A DNA stretch of 64,000 bases. Source: Mucilaginibacter frigoritolerans (GTDB lineage: Bacteria > Bacteroidota > Bacteroidia > Sphingobacteriales > Sphingobacteriaceae). Position numbers and translations under genes: made by a program. Below are positions 35,519 through 43,828 of the stretch, in pieces; position 1 is the stretch's first letter, and every line of letters starts with the position of its first letter. The notes below the pieces were generated by a model. The model was not told the DNA's origin. It saw nothing but the letters and a program-made list of their open reading frames with translations, and ran no database searches. Location of the stretch: positions 62,001-126,000 of the forward strand of contig NZ_VLLI01000008.1 of NCBI RefSeq assembly GCF_007830615.1, in the 5' to 3' direction.

Positions 35519-36637
35519 ATGAAAAAGCTTTTAAACATTTGTATAGTTTTGGTATTGCTGCAATTGATTTTTGCAGATTATACCAATGCCCAGTTAACGG
35601 CAGCGCCCAGCGGTGGTAATAAAAGGGCCTGGGTAAGTGAGCAGATAGGATTAACCGATGTAACCATTCATTATAACAGGCCCCACGTAAATAAAAGAGA
35701 GGGGCATATTTGGGGTGAACTTATACCCGTGGGTTATGTAAACCTCGGCTTTGGCAGTGCAAAGGCTTCGCCATGGCGTGCCGGGGCAAATGAAAATACC
35801 ACCATTGAGTTCTCAACCGATATTACCATAGAAGGACAACCGCTTGCCGCAGGTAAATACGGCTTTTTTATTGCCTTTGACCCTAATGAATGTACGTTAA
35901 TCTTCTCAAAAAATTCATCATCGTGGGGTAGCTTTTATTATAACCCGGCCGAGGATGTACTCAAGGTAAAGGTAAAGCCCGTTGCGACTGATAAAAGTGT
36001 AGAGTGGCTAAAATATGAATTTGCTGATGAAAGCTCCAATAGTGCCACCGTGCAACTGGAATGGGAAAAACTGGTTATTCCGTTTAAAGTAACGGTTGAT
36101 GAAGTGGGTAACCAACTAGCTTCCTTCAGGAAAGAATTGCGTGGCGAGAAAGGCTTTAGCTGGGAAAGCTGGGATCAGGCGGCGGCTTATTGCGCGCAAC
36201 ATAAAACTAACCTCGAAGAGGCGCTATTATGGACAGATACCGCTACCAGTGTAAATTTTGGAGGCAGCCAGAGTTTTACTGCATGGAGCACCCGGGCCGC
36301 AGTTTTGGATAGCCTTGGCCGTGCTACCGAAGCAGAGGCTGCAATGAAAAAAGCTTTGCCCTACGGCTCATTAAATGAGGTGTATTTTTATGGACGAAGC
36401 CTGGCACGCAATAAGAAAGGAAAAGAGGCTTTTGAAATTTTCAAGATGAATTATGATAAACATCCTGATCAGTTTTTAACTAATGCAGGCCTGGCAAGGG
36501 GCTACTCGGCCATTGGCGACTATAAGAAAGCGCTCATCTATGCCCAAAAGGCACGTGCCCAGGCTCCGGATAAGCCTAATCAGGGCACAATGGACACGTT
36601 TATTGCCAAATTACAGGCTGGTAAGGATATCAATTAA
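35519..36637 (+). CDS. DUF2911-domain protein with C-terminal TPR region
   Basis: This 372-residue exported protein has a signal peptide (to NAQL, about residue 24). A DUF2911 domain (about 28-190) holds VSEQIGLTDVTIHYNRPHVNKRE, PWRAGANENTTIEFSTDITIEG and AAGKYGFFIAFD. A helical C-terminal region (about 200-370) has TPR-like repeats (FLTNAGLARGYSAIGDYKKAL). DUF2911 is Bacteroidota-enriched and of unknown function. The ATG at 35519 starts a clean signal; the longer frame from 35498 adds seven residues. The gene appears single, with an inverted repeat downstream at 36649. Confidence 0.85.
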   Translation: MKKLLNICIVLVLLQLIFADYTNAQLTAAPSGGNKRAWVSEQIGLTDVTIHYNRPHVNKREGHIWGELIPVGYVNLGFGSAKASPWRAGANENTTIEFSTDITIEGQPLAAGKYGFFIAFDPNECTLIFSKNSSSWGSFYYNPAEDVLKVKVKPVATDKSVEWLKYEFADESSNSATVQLEWEKLVIPFKVTVDEVGNQLASFRKELRGEKGFSWESWDQAAAYCAQHKTNLEEALLWTDTATSVNFGGSQSFTAWSTRAAVLDSLGRATEAEAAMKKALPYGSLNEVYFYGRSLARNKKGKEAFEIFKMNYDKHPDQFLTNAGLARGYSAIGDYKKALIYAQKARAQAPDKPNQGTMDTFIAKLQAGKDIN

Positions 36638-36648
36638 AAACATTTGCC

Positions 36649-36686
36649 GGAGATTGGTAGTTGGATCTTATCGATTGCTAATCTCC
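36649..36686. terminator. Weak inverted repeat after the DUF2911 gene
   Basis: GGAGATT at 36649-36655 and AATCTCC at 36680-36686 pair over a long loop of 24 bases. It lies in the 80-bp spacer before the PD40 gene. It is a weak candidate terminator. Confidence 0.35.
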
Positions 36687-36717
36687 TGTAATTATCTACC
36701 TACAAAAAATTAAACCT

Positions 36718-37719
36718 ATGAACCCATATGCTTTTTCAGTTATGCATTTTCTAGCAGTATTATCAAAAGAGATAGTTTTAGGAGTGATCATCACCTGGAT
36801 TACTGTTTTTTCATCGTTTGGGCAAAATCAGCAGCCAGCGGTGATATCCAATATTGTTGATAGTACTGCCAAACCTGTGGTATTTGCACCCGGGGTAATC
36901 TCTTTGCCTTTTGATGAATCAGCGGCGACATTTACGCCCGATGGCAGTACGGTATATTTTTGCCAGTCTACAGTAGCCCCAACAGTATGTTTTGCCAAAA
37001 AAATAAAAGGCCAATGGCAAACGCCCGAAGTGGTTTCTTTTTCAGGAAGATGGAATGATTGGGATCCATTTTTAAGTCCGGATGGGAAACAAATATTTTT
37101 TGTCTCTAGCCGGCCGCTGGATAGTACAGCTTCTGATAAACCTTCGCGGAAAACGCATATCTGGGTTGTTGACCGTATTGGAGAAGATAAGTGGACTGCG
37201 CCTCATTATATTAATGCTCCTTTTAATTTAGATGGTATTAACAACTATGCCCCAACAGTTAGTCGATTGGGGACACTTTGCTTTTTTTCGCCTGCGCGTG
37301 ATAAAGACAAGAAGAGATGTAGCTATTACGTAAAATGGCTGGGCGACCACTACAGCGAACCTAAAGAATTGTTATTAAACGGTGATGGCGATATACAGGA
37401 CCCATGTATAGCTGCCGACGAGAGCTATGTGATATTTGTTAGCGGGAACGACCTTTATGTTAGTTTAAAACAGGGTGATGGCTGGTCAGCTGCACAAAAA
37501 CTAAGTGCAAAGGTGAATAATGGCGATGCCAATTATGACCCGACAATATCGCCCGACGGCAAAACCCTGTATTATTCATCTAATCGCGTAGAAGGCTTCT
37601 ATAAGCGTGATCGAAAAGGAAAACCACTTAATTATGAGGGATTGACAAAGGAAATGAGAAGTATTTTTAACGGGATGTCCAATATATTAATGGTACCCAT
37701 TCACGTACCAAAATCTTAA
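36718..37719 (+). CDS. Exported PD40/WD40-like beta-propeller protein
   Basis: This 333-residue protein starts with a hydrophobic export segment (to SSFGQ, about residue 36). It then has PD40-type repeats: ATFTPDGSTVYFCQ, DPFLSPDGKQIFFVS, YAPTVSRLGTLCFF, DPCIAADESYVIF and YDPTISPDGKTLYYSS, each a blade of a TolB-like propeller. Such proteins act in the periplasm or at the surface as binding scaffolds. No peptidase domain is attached. The gene converges with the PAP2 gene (3 bases between stops). Confidence 0.82.
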   Translation: MNPYAFSVMHFLAVLSKEIVLGVIITWITVFSSFGQNQQPAVISNIVDSTAKPVVFAPGVISLPFDESAATFTPDGSTVYFCQSTVAPTVCFAKKIKGQWQTPEVVSFSGRWNDWDPFLSPDGKQIFFVSSRPLDSTASDKPSRKTHIWVVDRIGEDKWTAPHYINAPFNLDGINNYAPTVSRLGTLCFFSPARDKDKKRCSYYVKWLGDHYSEPKELLLNGDGDIQDPCIAADESYVIFVSGNDLYVSLKQGDGWSAAQKLSAKVNNGDANYDPTISPDGKTLYYSSNRVEGFYKRDRKGKPLNYEGLTKEMRSIFNGMSNILMVPIHVPKS

Positions 37720-37722
37720 TAA

Positions 37723-38385
37723 TCAGTCTTGCTTTATCCATTGCTTTTTTAAAAAGTAATGGGTAAATGTATAACAAAGGTAAGTAACTATTGGGGCCGC
37801 AAGAATGTCAATGGTGTAATGAATATGCTGCACCAATAATAAAAAGGCAACCACAACGGTAGCTATTGCTGCAATAATTTTATCATTCCTTCTTTCCAGG
37901 CATAAAACAATCAGCGTAAGGGTGGCTGTATGGCCAGAAAAAAACAAATCTTTGGTAATAAGTGACTCGCCATAAAAAACACCTGTAAGCGGATCTGTAA
38001 GCGGTATTAAACCAACCGGCGGATTAAGCGGAACAATGCTGATGCAAGCCAAGCGGGCCAGGCAAACAAACATTAACGACCAGCAATAATTAATGTAGAT
38101 TGATGGTTTGTAAATAGCGCGTATTAATATCAGCAAAATCATGCTCCATATAATGGCAAAAATCAGTACAGATACATTATATGCTGGGATGCGGGCTAAA
38201 AGCCAGTCATTTAATGCTACTCCATTTCTTTTTTCAATATGATTAAAGAAAAAAGGAAGCATATAAACTATAAACAGCATTAACACAGTGCCAATTATGA
38301 TTTGACGGCGGCTTTTAGATATGGCCCAGGTTTTTTTCCATCGGTATGCTGATAAGGCTGTTGGCATTATTTTACTTATAATCAA
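37723..38385 (-). CDS. PAP2-type membrane phosphatase (PAP2_C-like)
   Basis: This 220-residue protein has about six membrane helices. FFSGHTATLTL gives the conserved SGH motif and HIHYTIDILAAPIV the second His/Asp motif, a pattern seen in the sphingomyelin synthase-like PAP2_C branch rather than the plain PgpB-type. The usual N-terminal KxxxxxxRP motif is not clear. A lipid phosphate or phosphotransferase reaction at the outer face of the inner membrane is likely; the lipid is unknown. Sphingobacteriaceae do make sphingolipids, which makes the PAP2_C likeness of interest. It is divergent from the MerC gene. Confidence 0.8.
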   Translation of the reverse strand: MIISKIMPTALSAYRWKKTWAISKSRRQIIIGTVLMLFIVYMLPFFFNHIEKRNGVALNDWLLARIPAYNVSVLIFAIIWSMILLILIRAIYKPSIYINYCWSLMFVCLARLACISIVPLNPPVGLIPLTDPLTGVFYGESLITKDLFFSGHTATLTLIVLCLERRNDKIIAAIATVVVAFLLLVQHIHYTIDILAAPIVTYLCYTFTHYFLKKQWIKQD

Positions 38386-38482
38386 TTTTTTAAACGCTGC
38401 AAAAATAAGAATTGATTTATTATTAAGAAATCTTTAAGTCAACATTAAAGTAATGTACAAGTAATTTTTACATACATCAAAC

Positions 38483-38495
38483 GCAACTATATTGC
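38483..38495 (+). promoter_or_regulatory. GCAA-N5-TTGC dyad upstream of the MerC-like gene
   Basis: GCAACTATATTGC reads as GCAA-N5-TTGC, 20 bases before the ATG at 38516 and next to the candidate -7 box at 38504-38511. Fur-family proteins bind AT-rich dyads of this kind. The Fur/Zur-like gene at 39012 is the natural candidate regulator. Function is inferred from position. Confidence 0.4.
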
Positions 38496-38515
38496 ATTGA
38501 ATGTATATTTGCGCT

Positions 38516-38935
38516 ATGATATCTCCGAAACACCATTCAAAACTTGATAATGTTGGAATGACTGCCTCTGTATTATGCGCTATTCATTGTGCCATTGTTC
38601 CATTTTTAATAACAAGTTTACCACTATTGGGTTTGGGTTTTTTATCAAATCCATGGTTTGAGTGGGGGATGATCATTTTTGCTTTGTTTGTAGGGTCATA
38701 TGCAATAGGGATATCTTATTTTCGTATACACCATAAAATATTGCCTGTTTCTTTATTAATAATGGGCTTTTTGGTAATTATAGGGGGGCATTTATTTATC
38801 ACCAGCTGGCGCGAAGCTATTGTGGTGCCTATTGGAGGATTGCTGATAGCTACGGCACATTTTTTTAATTTCAGGTACACCGGGAAGTGTAAAAAAGAAG
38901 GCCCGCATTTCCATTTTGGTCATGCTCATCATTGA
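38516..38935 (+). CDS. MerC-domain membrane protein
   Basis: This 139-residue protein has four membrane helices. The first carries VLCAIHCAIVPFL, the Cys-x3-Cys pair of MerC-type mercury or metal transporters. The C-terminal tail is His-rich (GPHFHFGHAHH), suggesting metal binding. Other mer genes are absent, so a general metal role, for example zinc uptake linked to the Fur-family neighbour, is more likely than mercury resistance. The ATG at 38516 was preferred over the frame from 38501, which would run into the promoter box. It lies 76 bases before the Fur/Zur gene on the same strand. Confidence 0.82.
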   Translation: MISPKHHSKLDNVGMTASVLCAIHCAIVPFLITSLPLLGLGFLSNPWFEWGMIIFALFVGSYAIGISYFRIHHKILPVSLLIMGFLVIIGGHLFITSWREAIVVPIGGLLIATAHFFNFRYTGKCKKEGPHFHFGHAHH

Positions 38936-38985
38936 AGTTTATTGTAAATCAGCTTAATCCTTTACCGATGTACGTTTATTCTTTA

Positions 38986-38993
38986 TAAATTTG
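38986..38993 (+). promoter_or_regulatory. Candidate -7 box (TAAATTTG) before the Fur-family gene
   Basis: TAAATTTG fits TAnnTTTG and lies 18 bases before the ATG at 39012. It suggests that the regulator has its own promoter in addition to read-through from the MerC gene. Confidence 0.45.
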
Positions 38994-39011
38994 CAGTAAA
39001 ATTTTGCTTTA

Positions 39012-39458
39012 ATGGCACATACTCATCAGCATAATAATTTTGAAGCGTTACTTGAAAGGCACCATTTAAAAAAAACTGGTCCGCGGTTAAAGGTGCTGTC
39101 CATGTTATCGGCTAAAAAAGTGGCTACTTCCCAACCCGATTTGGAAAGCGTAATGGATGATATTGACCGTGTTACCCTATACCGCATATTAAGCGCCTTT
39201 GAAGAGAAAGGAATTATACACAAAGTATTTGATTTAAATGGCACGGCTAATTATGCCATGTGCTCGTCCAATTGCGAAGAGAACCATCACCATGATGAGC
39301 ATTTGCATTTTAATTGCACAGTATGCAAAAATGTTTACTGTCTTGATGATCTTAATCTGCCACCGCTTACCCTTCCAAACGGATTTAAGCCCGAAGGTTT
39401 CACTTTGTATGCTACCGGGCTATGTCCTAAATGTAGCAAATCGGCAGAAAAAAAATAG
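39012..39458 (+). CDS. Fur-family metal-dependent regulator (Zur-like)
   Basis: This 148-residue protein has the Fur winged helix with the recognition helix DRVTLYR at 52-58. A His-rich linker (NHHHDEHLHF, about 91-100) forms the metal site, and two CxxC pairs (C102/C105 and C138/C141) make the structural zinc site. The His-rich loop and MerC neighbour favour zinc sensing (Zur) over iron. Metal choice cannot be proven from sequence. It would act as a dimer on AT-rich dyads, possibly the one at 38483-38495. Confidence 0.85.
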   Translation: MAHTHQHNNFEALLERHHLKKTGPRLKVLSMLSAKKVATSQPDLESVMDDIDRVTLYRILSAFEEKGIIHKVFDLNGTANYAMCSSNCEENHHHDEHLHFNCTVCKNVYCLDDLNLPPLTLPNGFKPEGFTLYATGLCPKCSKSAEKK

Positions 39459-39497
39459 CTCCAAACAATTTAATCACTTTCTACCTTATGTATCTTA

Positions 39498-40319
39498 ATG
39501 AATAAATACATCTATATTTTAAGGACATTCATTAATTATTTGTTATTACCGTACTTTATCTTTGCATCGCTTACACTAAGCGCACATCCGCCTTACGATT
39601 CCTTTAAATTTAAAACAGTTATTATTGATGCCGGGCATGGTGGGAAAGATCCCGGTGCACATGGCAGTCATTCGCTCGAAAAAAATATTGCGCTTGCGAT
39701 TGCTAAAAAGGTAAATACGCTGATCCAATCAGAAATGCCGGAAATTAATGTAGTAATGACCCGTAATACAGATAGGTTTGTTGAACTGAATAAGCGTGCC
39801 GATATTGCTAATGATAAACATGCCAACCTTTTTATATCTATCCATTGTAATTCATCTCCTGAAGGTACAGCCAAAATAGCGCACAAGGAAAGAGGGGTTA
39901 TGATCCTGGTTTATGGCTATCACCGTAAGGAAGAGCAAATAGAAGCCTTACGTGAAAATGCTTCTATTTATATAGAGAAGGATTATCAGAAAAATTATGA
40001 TGGTTATAATGAAAATGACCCAACTTCATTTATTGTATTAAATACCTACATGCAAAAATACCGCACGCAAAGCATTCTTTTTGGCAGTATCCTTAATAAA
40101 CAATTTGTAAATACAGACGAGCGTAAAAGTTATGGAGTTAAAGAACAAGGCGTACTGGTTTTGGCCCACAGCGGGATGCCGGCTGTTTTGGTTGAGACGG
40201 GGTACATTAATAATCCTGCTGAAGAAAAATACCTGAATTCCGAAAGCGGACAAAGTGCTATTGCCGCTTCCATTGTGCGCTCCATAAAACTTTACCGTAA
40301 GCAAATTAATGCAGACTAG
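39498..40319 (+). CDS. Exported N-acetylmuramoyl-L-alanine amidase (Amidase_3)
   Basis: This 273-residue protein has an N-terminal export segment (to LSAHP, about residue 31). The Amidase_3 core has VIIDAGHGGKDPGAHG (first zinc His and the GG turn), a Glu ligand in the next helix (SLEKNIALAIAKKV), SIHCNSSPE (second His) and VLVETGYINNPAEEKYL (catalytic Glu). It cuts the amide bond between MurNAc and the stem peptide during cell division or remodelling. An extra loop of about 40 residues (YGYHRKEEQIEALRENASIY) sits between the His sites, as in Bacteroidota homologues. It lies 39 bases after the Fur-family gene and may be co-transcribed. Confidence 0.92.
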   Translation: MNKYIYILRTFINYLLLPYFIFASLTLSAHPPYDSFKFKTVIIDAGHGGKDPGAHGSHSLEKNIALAIAKKVNTLIQSEMPEINVVMTRNTDRFVELNKRADIANDKHANLFISIHCNSSPEGTAKIAHKERGVMILVYGYHRKEEQIEALRENASIYIEKDYQKNYDGYNENDPTSFIVLNTYMQKYRTQSILFGSILNKQFVNTDERKSYGVKEQGVLVLAHSGMPAVLVETGYINNPAEEKYLNSESGQSAIAASIVRSIKLYRKQINAD

Positions 40320-40580
40320 GTTTTGTTGCTATAGAATATGAGTGTGTTGACTCCAGTTGAAATTTTTATTAAATTTAAATTACCCGTTGCATAAGTAAGT
40401 TTGTTAAATAGCGCAGCAGCCATGGCTGAAAGTTTTACAAAATGCCGTCTGAACATAGATTTATAATTAACATTTCCAGGCAAATTCAGGATTAATTACC
40501 TGAAGGCGCTGAAACATTGAAAATAAACTTTTCATATGTTGTATTCCAATCATATAAAAGCATTTCTTAATAAAATGTTA

Positions 40581-40769
40581 TTATATCGATAGCACTAACC
40601 TTTTTCGCATGCACTTATAGCATTTGTATCTTTTTAAAGGTAACCAAAAGAAGAGCGCTTTTATAAGTTTACCTCTTGGTATCCGGGAAATATTTGAACG
40701 GCTTGCTCTACCGCAAGGACATAAAGGCTCATTTAGGGAAATGTTAGGGTAAATATGAAGTTGCGCCAT
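40581..40769 (-). CDS. Possible small zinc-ribbon-like protein (uncertain)
   Basis: This 62-residue frame contains LCPCGRASRSN and, after a basic stretch, PLKRYKCYKCMRKR. Small bacterial proteins with the plan CPxCG, basic helix, LKRYxCxxC are widespread and look like zinc ribbons. Here the first site has CPC in place of the usual CxxC, so the gene may be degenerate or the frame chance. No Shine-Dalgarno-like sequence was clear. It shares no strand-mates nearby. Confidence 0.3.
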   Translation of the reverse strand: MAQLHIYPNISLNEPLCPCGRASRSNISRIPRGKLIKALFFWLPLKRYKCYKCMRKRLVLSI

Positions 40770-40925
40770 AAACCATTGATTGAATAATAAATTAATAAAT
40801 CAATAATCAATAAATCAAATCTATGTTAGGGTAGCTTTAGGGCCTGCATCAAATATATATATAAGTTTCTTGAAATTTTACACTTCCCGCATTTTTATGA
40901 AAATGTTAATTGGTTGATAAATAAA

Positions 40926-40965
40926 CCCTTAAAGTAATGATTTTTTCAATTTATTACTTTAAGGG
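40926..40965 (-). terminator. Perfect 13-bp hairpin ending the minus-strand DUF5777 operon
   Basis: CCCTTAAAGTAAT at 40926-40938 and ATTACTTTAAGGG at 40953-40965 are exact reverse complements around a 14-base loop. Read on the minus strand, it follows the DUF5777 stop at 41028 and leads into TTTATTTAT, as a terminator should. Confidence 0.75.
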
Positions 40966-41027
40966 TAAGGAAAATGATAATAGTTTTCTTTTTAGTTATA
41001 CAATTTAAGGTTTAAAAAGCCAGTATT

Positions 41028-41966
41028 TTATTCCTGTTTATCCTTGCTTCTTGAATTAAAATCAAATATGCGGGATATGGTGAATCCGATTCTGTATTGA
41101 CCTTTTGAAAATTTGGATTCGGTATCATTTAAATAGTTAATCTCGTCAACTGCTCTTGCATTGGTAATATTAATAGTAAATACGTGACCTCCGGTTTCCA
41201 TTTGCAAACCAAAACCCAATGGGTCAACAAAATTGGAATTGTTTTGCCTGAATGATGAGAATGGGTGTGCATAATCAACCACAAAACCCATATGCTTTGA
41301 TATTTTTATAACCGCTGTTGCTGATAATGATATGAACTGCTGCTCATTTCCCGCAATATTTGGCATTGGCTCATTATCACGAACGTAAGACGGTGCAATT
41401 TGCAATGAAAATGCTGAGGAGAATTTGCGGGCGAATATGGCCTGTGCAAAGTACGACAAGCGATCACCAAATGTTGTATAGGTAACAAAGCCATATGGCC
41501 TTAACCCGCCCTCGCCTATTAAAGTTATGGCAATGGGTGAGCTGTTATCTGTTTTTTGATGCAGAATGGCATACTTTAATTCCAGATCGGCCAGGCCGCC
41601 AATAGTGGTTCTGCCTATGTCAATATTCAGGTTGTTTGAAATACCGTACTCAAATCCAATATATACATCGGCAATATCATCTAACCCGTAATAAAGCTGC
41701 CCCCCTCCATTTTTACCAGCAAAGTCGCCAAAACGGTGTATAATTAAAAAGTTAAGGTTTTTCTTCTTGGTAAGCTCCGTACTTTGTGACAGGATTAGCC
41801 TGGTTGCTTTAAAAATAACAACATTTTCTGGCTTGTTATCGGTACTTATGGCATTCAATAAAGAATCAGCTGCATCTGTTTTTTTCAGCTTGGTAGTGTC
41901 TGTCTTTTGAGCCATCAGGGCACTGCCTGATAAAAGAAGGCTAAATAAAATAATGTACTTTTTCAT
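41028..41966 (-). CDS. DUF5777-type beta-barrel outer membrane protein
   Basis: This 312-residue protein has a signal peptide (MKKYIILFSLLLSG to ALMAQ, about residue 19). Aromatic-rich strands follow (LNFLIIHRFGDFAGKNGGGQLYYGLDDIADVYIGFEYGI), with a C-terminal IGFTISRIFDF. The conserved HRFGDF segment and length fit the DUF5777 family, which in Bacteroidota often accompanies YceI and cytochrome genes. It is the last gene of the sigma-led operon; the ATG at 41966 lies 13 bases after the YceI stop. Its ligand is unknown; a role in outer membrane electron or lipid handling with YceI is an inference. Confidence 0.8.
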   Translation of the reverse strand: MKKYIILFSLLLSGSALMAQKTDTTKLKKTDAADSLLNAISTDNKPENVVIFKATRLILSQSTELTKKKNLNFLIIHRFGDFAGKNGGGQLYYGLDDIADVYIGFEYGISNNLNIDIGRTTIGGLADLELKYAILHQKTDNSSPIAITLIGEGGLRPYGFVTYTTFGDRLSYFAQAIFARKFSSAFSLQIAPSYVRDNEPMPNIAGNEQQFISLSATAVIKISKHMGFVVDYAHPFSSFRQNNSNFVDPLGFGLQMETGGHVFTINITNARAVDEINYLNDTESKFSKGQYRIGFTISRIFDFNSRSKDKQE

Positions 41967-41979
41967 GTGATTTTGTTGC

Positions 41980-42531
41980 TTAGTTGGTTTTGTAAGGGGT
42001 ATAGGTTGCCGATACATTCATTTTAATGCTCTCGGCAATGTTGTGAAATACAATCTGGGGGATGCTGATATGGTGATCGGCACATTTTACCATAAATTCA
42101 GTAATCATAGTTACTGTTCCGTTTTTTACCGTGAGTGTTCCGGGTATGTTCCGTTTTTGTGTAACACCATGTACGGTAAGGTCACCGACAGCTGTAATAG
42201 GATAGCTTCCATCTTTAGTAAGGTCTACGTGCTCCTGAATTTTTCCTTTAAAGGTTGCTCGCGGAAACTTGTCGCTCTCCATATAATCAGAGTTAAAATG
42301 TTCCTGCATTAACTCTTTTTCAAAGTGGAAAGAACTGATGGTTACATTGAAGGCCAGATCACCAGTCGAGGCATTAAAAACCGAGCCTGCACTGTTTGTA
42401 ACAGCCTTAATATCCTCGATAGGTGCGCTTGAATATAAGCTTACACGGGCATTTTTACAGACATAGAGGTCCTGGCTTGTCTGGTTAGTGATGCTTAACC
42501 AGGCAAGTAAAATAATAGCGATATGTTTCAT
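41980..42531 (-). CDS. YceI-family periplasmic lipocalin-like protein
   Basis: This 183-residue protein has an export segment (to ITNQT) and the YceI pattern: NVTISSFHFEKELMQEHFNSDYMESDKFPRATF, then VGDLTVHGVTQKRNIPGTL and a closing strand KMNVSATYTPY. It lacks the broad N-terminal strand (GHSxxxFxVxH-like) of classical YceI and starts with KNARVSLYSSAP, so it belongs to another branch than the copy at 27990. It lies between the anti-sigma-like gene and the DUF5777 gene with spacers of 4 and 13 bases. Confidence 0.88.
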   Translation of the reverse strand: MKHIAIILLAWLSITNQTSQDLYVCKNARVSLYSSAPIEDIKAVTNSAGSVFNASTGDLAFNVTISSFHFEKELMQEHFNSDYMESDKFPRATFKGKIQEHVDLTKDGSYPITAVGDLTVHGVTQKRNIPGTLTVKNGTVTMITEFMVKCADHHISIPQIVFHNIAESIKMNVSATYTPYKTN

Positions 42532-42535
42532 TTTT

Positions 42536-43828
42536 CTAAGGTTTTGACAATGAATTTAAGTTCCAGTGGAGCCCCACGGCTACCCCTGTGGTTTGCAGCC
42601 TAACCTGGCTGTACCCGATATTTGTTAGCGGAAGTTTTAGATATGGCTGCAGCATAATACTGGCTTTGGAGTTAAGCCGGTGTTCATAAGTAGCGTTAAA
42701 GTTGGCCACACCAAAGAAATACTTATTGCTGTTTGGCACCGTAAAATGGGTAGGTGAAGTGTATGAATCAGCGTAATTAAAAGTATAGCTCTCGTGAAGC
42801 ATAATATATGATGACAGGCCTGTGCCCAGGGATATTCTGTTTTGATGTTTATTATAAATCTGGTATCCAACATTTAGCGGTATATCCAGCATCCGGCAAT
42901 CAGCTATAACCTGTGTAGGGGTAACTGCAGGCTGGTAATTGATGTGATACTGACCATACTCGGCAGAATATGGTTTTACCGAATACACTGCCCCGGTGGA
43001 TATGGTGAACTTTTTAGAAACATCAACCGAAAATGCTAAACCAAAATTGGTGCCCAGCTTGCTTTGCTGAAATGATGAACCAACACCATTTGCATCGGGA
43101 GCAGCCAATACCGTTAATGCATACTGGGGGTGGAACGTTGATTTAACCTTCACTTTAGGTTCGGCAGTAACAGCAATTATGGCATTTTTAAGCGGCAATT
43201 TTACTGCAGCTACATTTTGATTGCTGATGCTGCCGGAGTTAAAATCATAAGTAGGCCCTGCTGCCACCATTATCCTCTTATTGTTTGTGGTAATGCTTTT
43301 CTTATTGCTTCCGGCAATACCCTTGTTATTATTCGCAGCAATGCCTTCACCCGCTGTTTCAGGTGTGCCGGATACTGTTGATGATCCGTTGCCGGAGTTA
43401 CGGCGGGTACCTTTGGCAGATAAGGTAAAGAACGATTTGCTTCCACTGATGCTTTTGCCGGACTGGGAGTTATCGGCGTGGCTTTCAGGAAGCGGGTTAC
43501 TTTGTTTGACTCCTTCTGGTTGCCTTTCAGTCCCGCCGTTAATACCGGTATTAGTTTTTGTATGCCTGCTGGTAACTGCTACGCTATTGCCGGTGTTTGA
43601 TCTGTTAATTTGCGGACGGAACATCCACCATCCTAAAAACAGCAATAATAAAGCCGCTACACTGCCCAAAACAGGCAGCCAAAAAATAATTCCCCTTCGC
43701 TTTTTTTTCTCGTCGAGCATTTCTTCGAGAGAATCCCAATCTTCCTCCCTGAACCCGGCTTCATTTACCGGATCCTGAAGTTTCTTCCTGAAAAGATCGT
43801 CCAGATTTTTGTCCTTCTCGTTACTCAT
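42536..43828 (-). CDS. Membrane-anchored anti-sigma-like protein with C-terminal beta-barrel-like domain
   Basis: This 430-residue protein has a cytoplasmic N-terminus of about 45 residues (DLFRKKLQDPVNEAG and EEDWDSLEEMLDEKKKRRG). One membrane helix follows (about 46-68, IIFWLPVLGSVAALLLLFLGW), then a Ser/Gly/Asn-rich linker (about 70-190). The C-terminal domain (about 215-430) has strands like those of porin-type outer membrane proteins (FGLAFSVDVSKKFTISTGAVY; LDIPLNVGYQIY; ISLGTGLSSYI). The gene overlaps the ECF sigma gene by four bases, so an anti-sigma role for the N-terminus is likely. A barrel domain behind an inner-membrane helix is unusual and could span the periplasm. This is a structural inference. 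Confidence 0.7.
   Translation of the reverse strand: MSNEKDKNLDDLFRKKLQDPVNEAGFREEDWDSLEEMLDEKKKRRGIIFWLPVLGSVAALLLLFLGWWMFRPQINRSNTGNSVAVTSRHTKTNTGINGGTERQPEGVKQSNPLPESHADNSQSGKSISGSKSFFTLSAKGTRRNSGNGSSTVSGTPETAGEGIAANNNKGIAGSNKKSITTNNKRIMVAAGPTYDFNSGSISNQNVAAVKLPLKNAIIAVTAEPKVKVKSTFHPQYALTVLAAPDANGVGSSFQQSKLGTNFGLAFSVDVSKKFTISTGAVYSVKPYSAEYGQYHINYQPAVTPTQVIADCRMLDIPLNVGYQIYNKHQNRISLGTGLSSYIMLHESYTFNYADSYTSPTHFTVPNSNKYFFGVANFNATYEHRLNSKASIMLQPYLKLPLTNIGYSQVRLQTTGVAVGLHWNLNSLSKP

Larger units (their letters stand above)
40320..41027. other. 708-bp intergenic region
   Basis: It lies between the amidase and the DUF5777 operon end. The region is AT-rich, with the small minus-strand frame at 40581-40769, the short repeat ATGTTAGGGTA (near 40741 and 40823), a tract of AATAAATCAATA-type microrepeats around 40788-40820, and the 13-bp hairpin at 40926. 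No other coding sign was seen. Confidence 0.6.
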
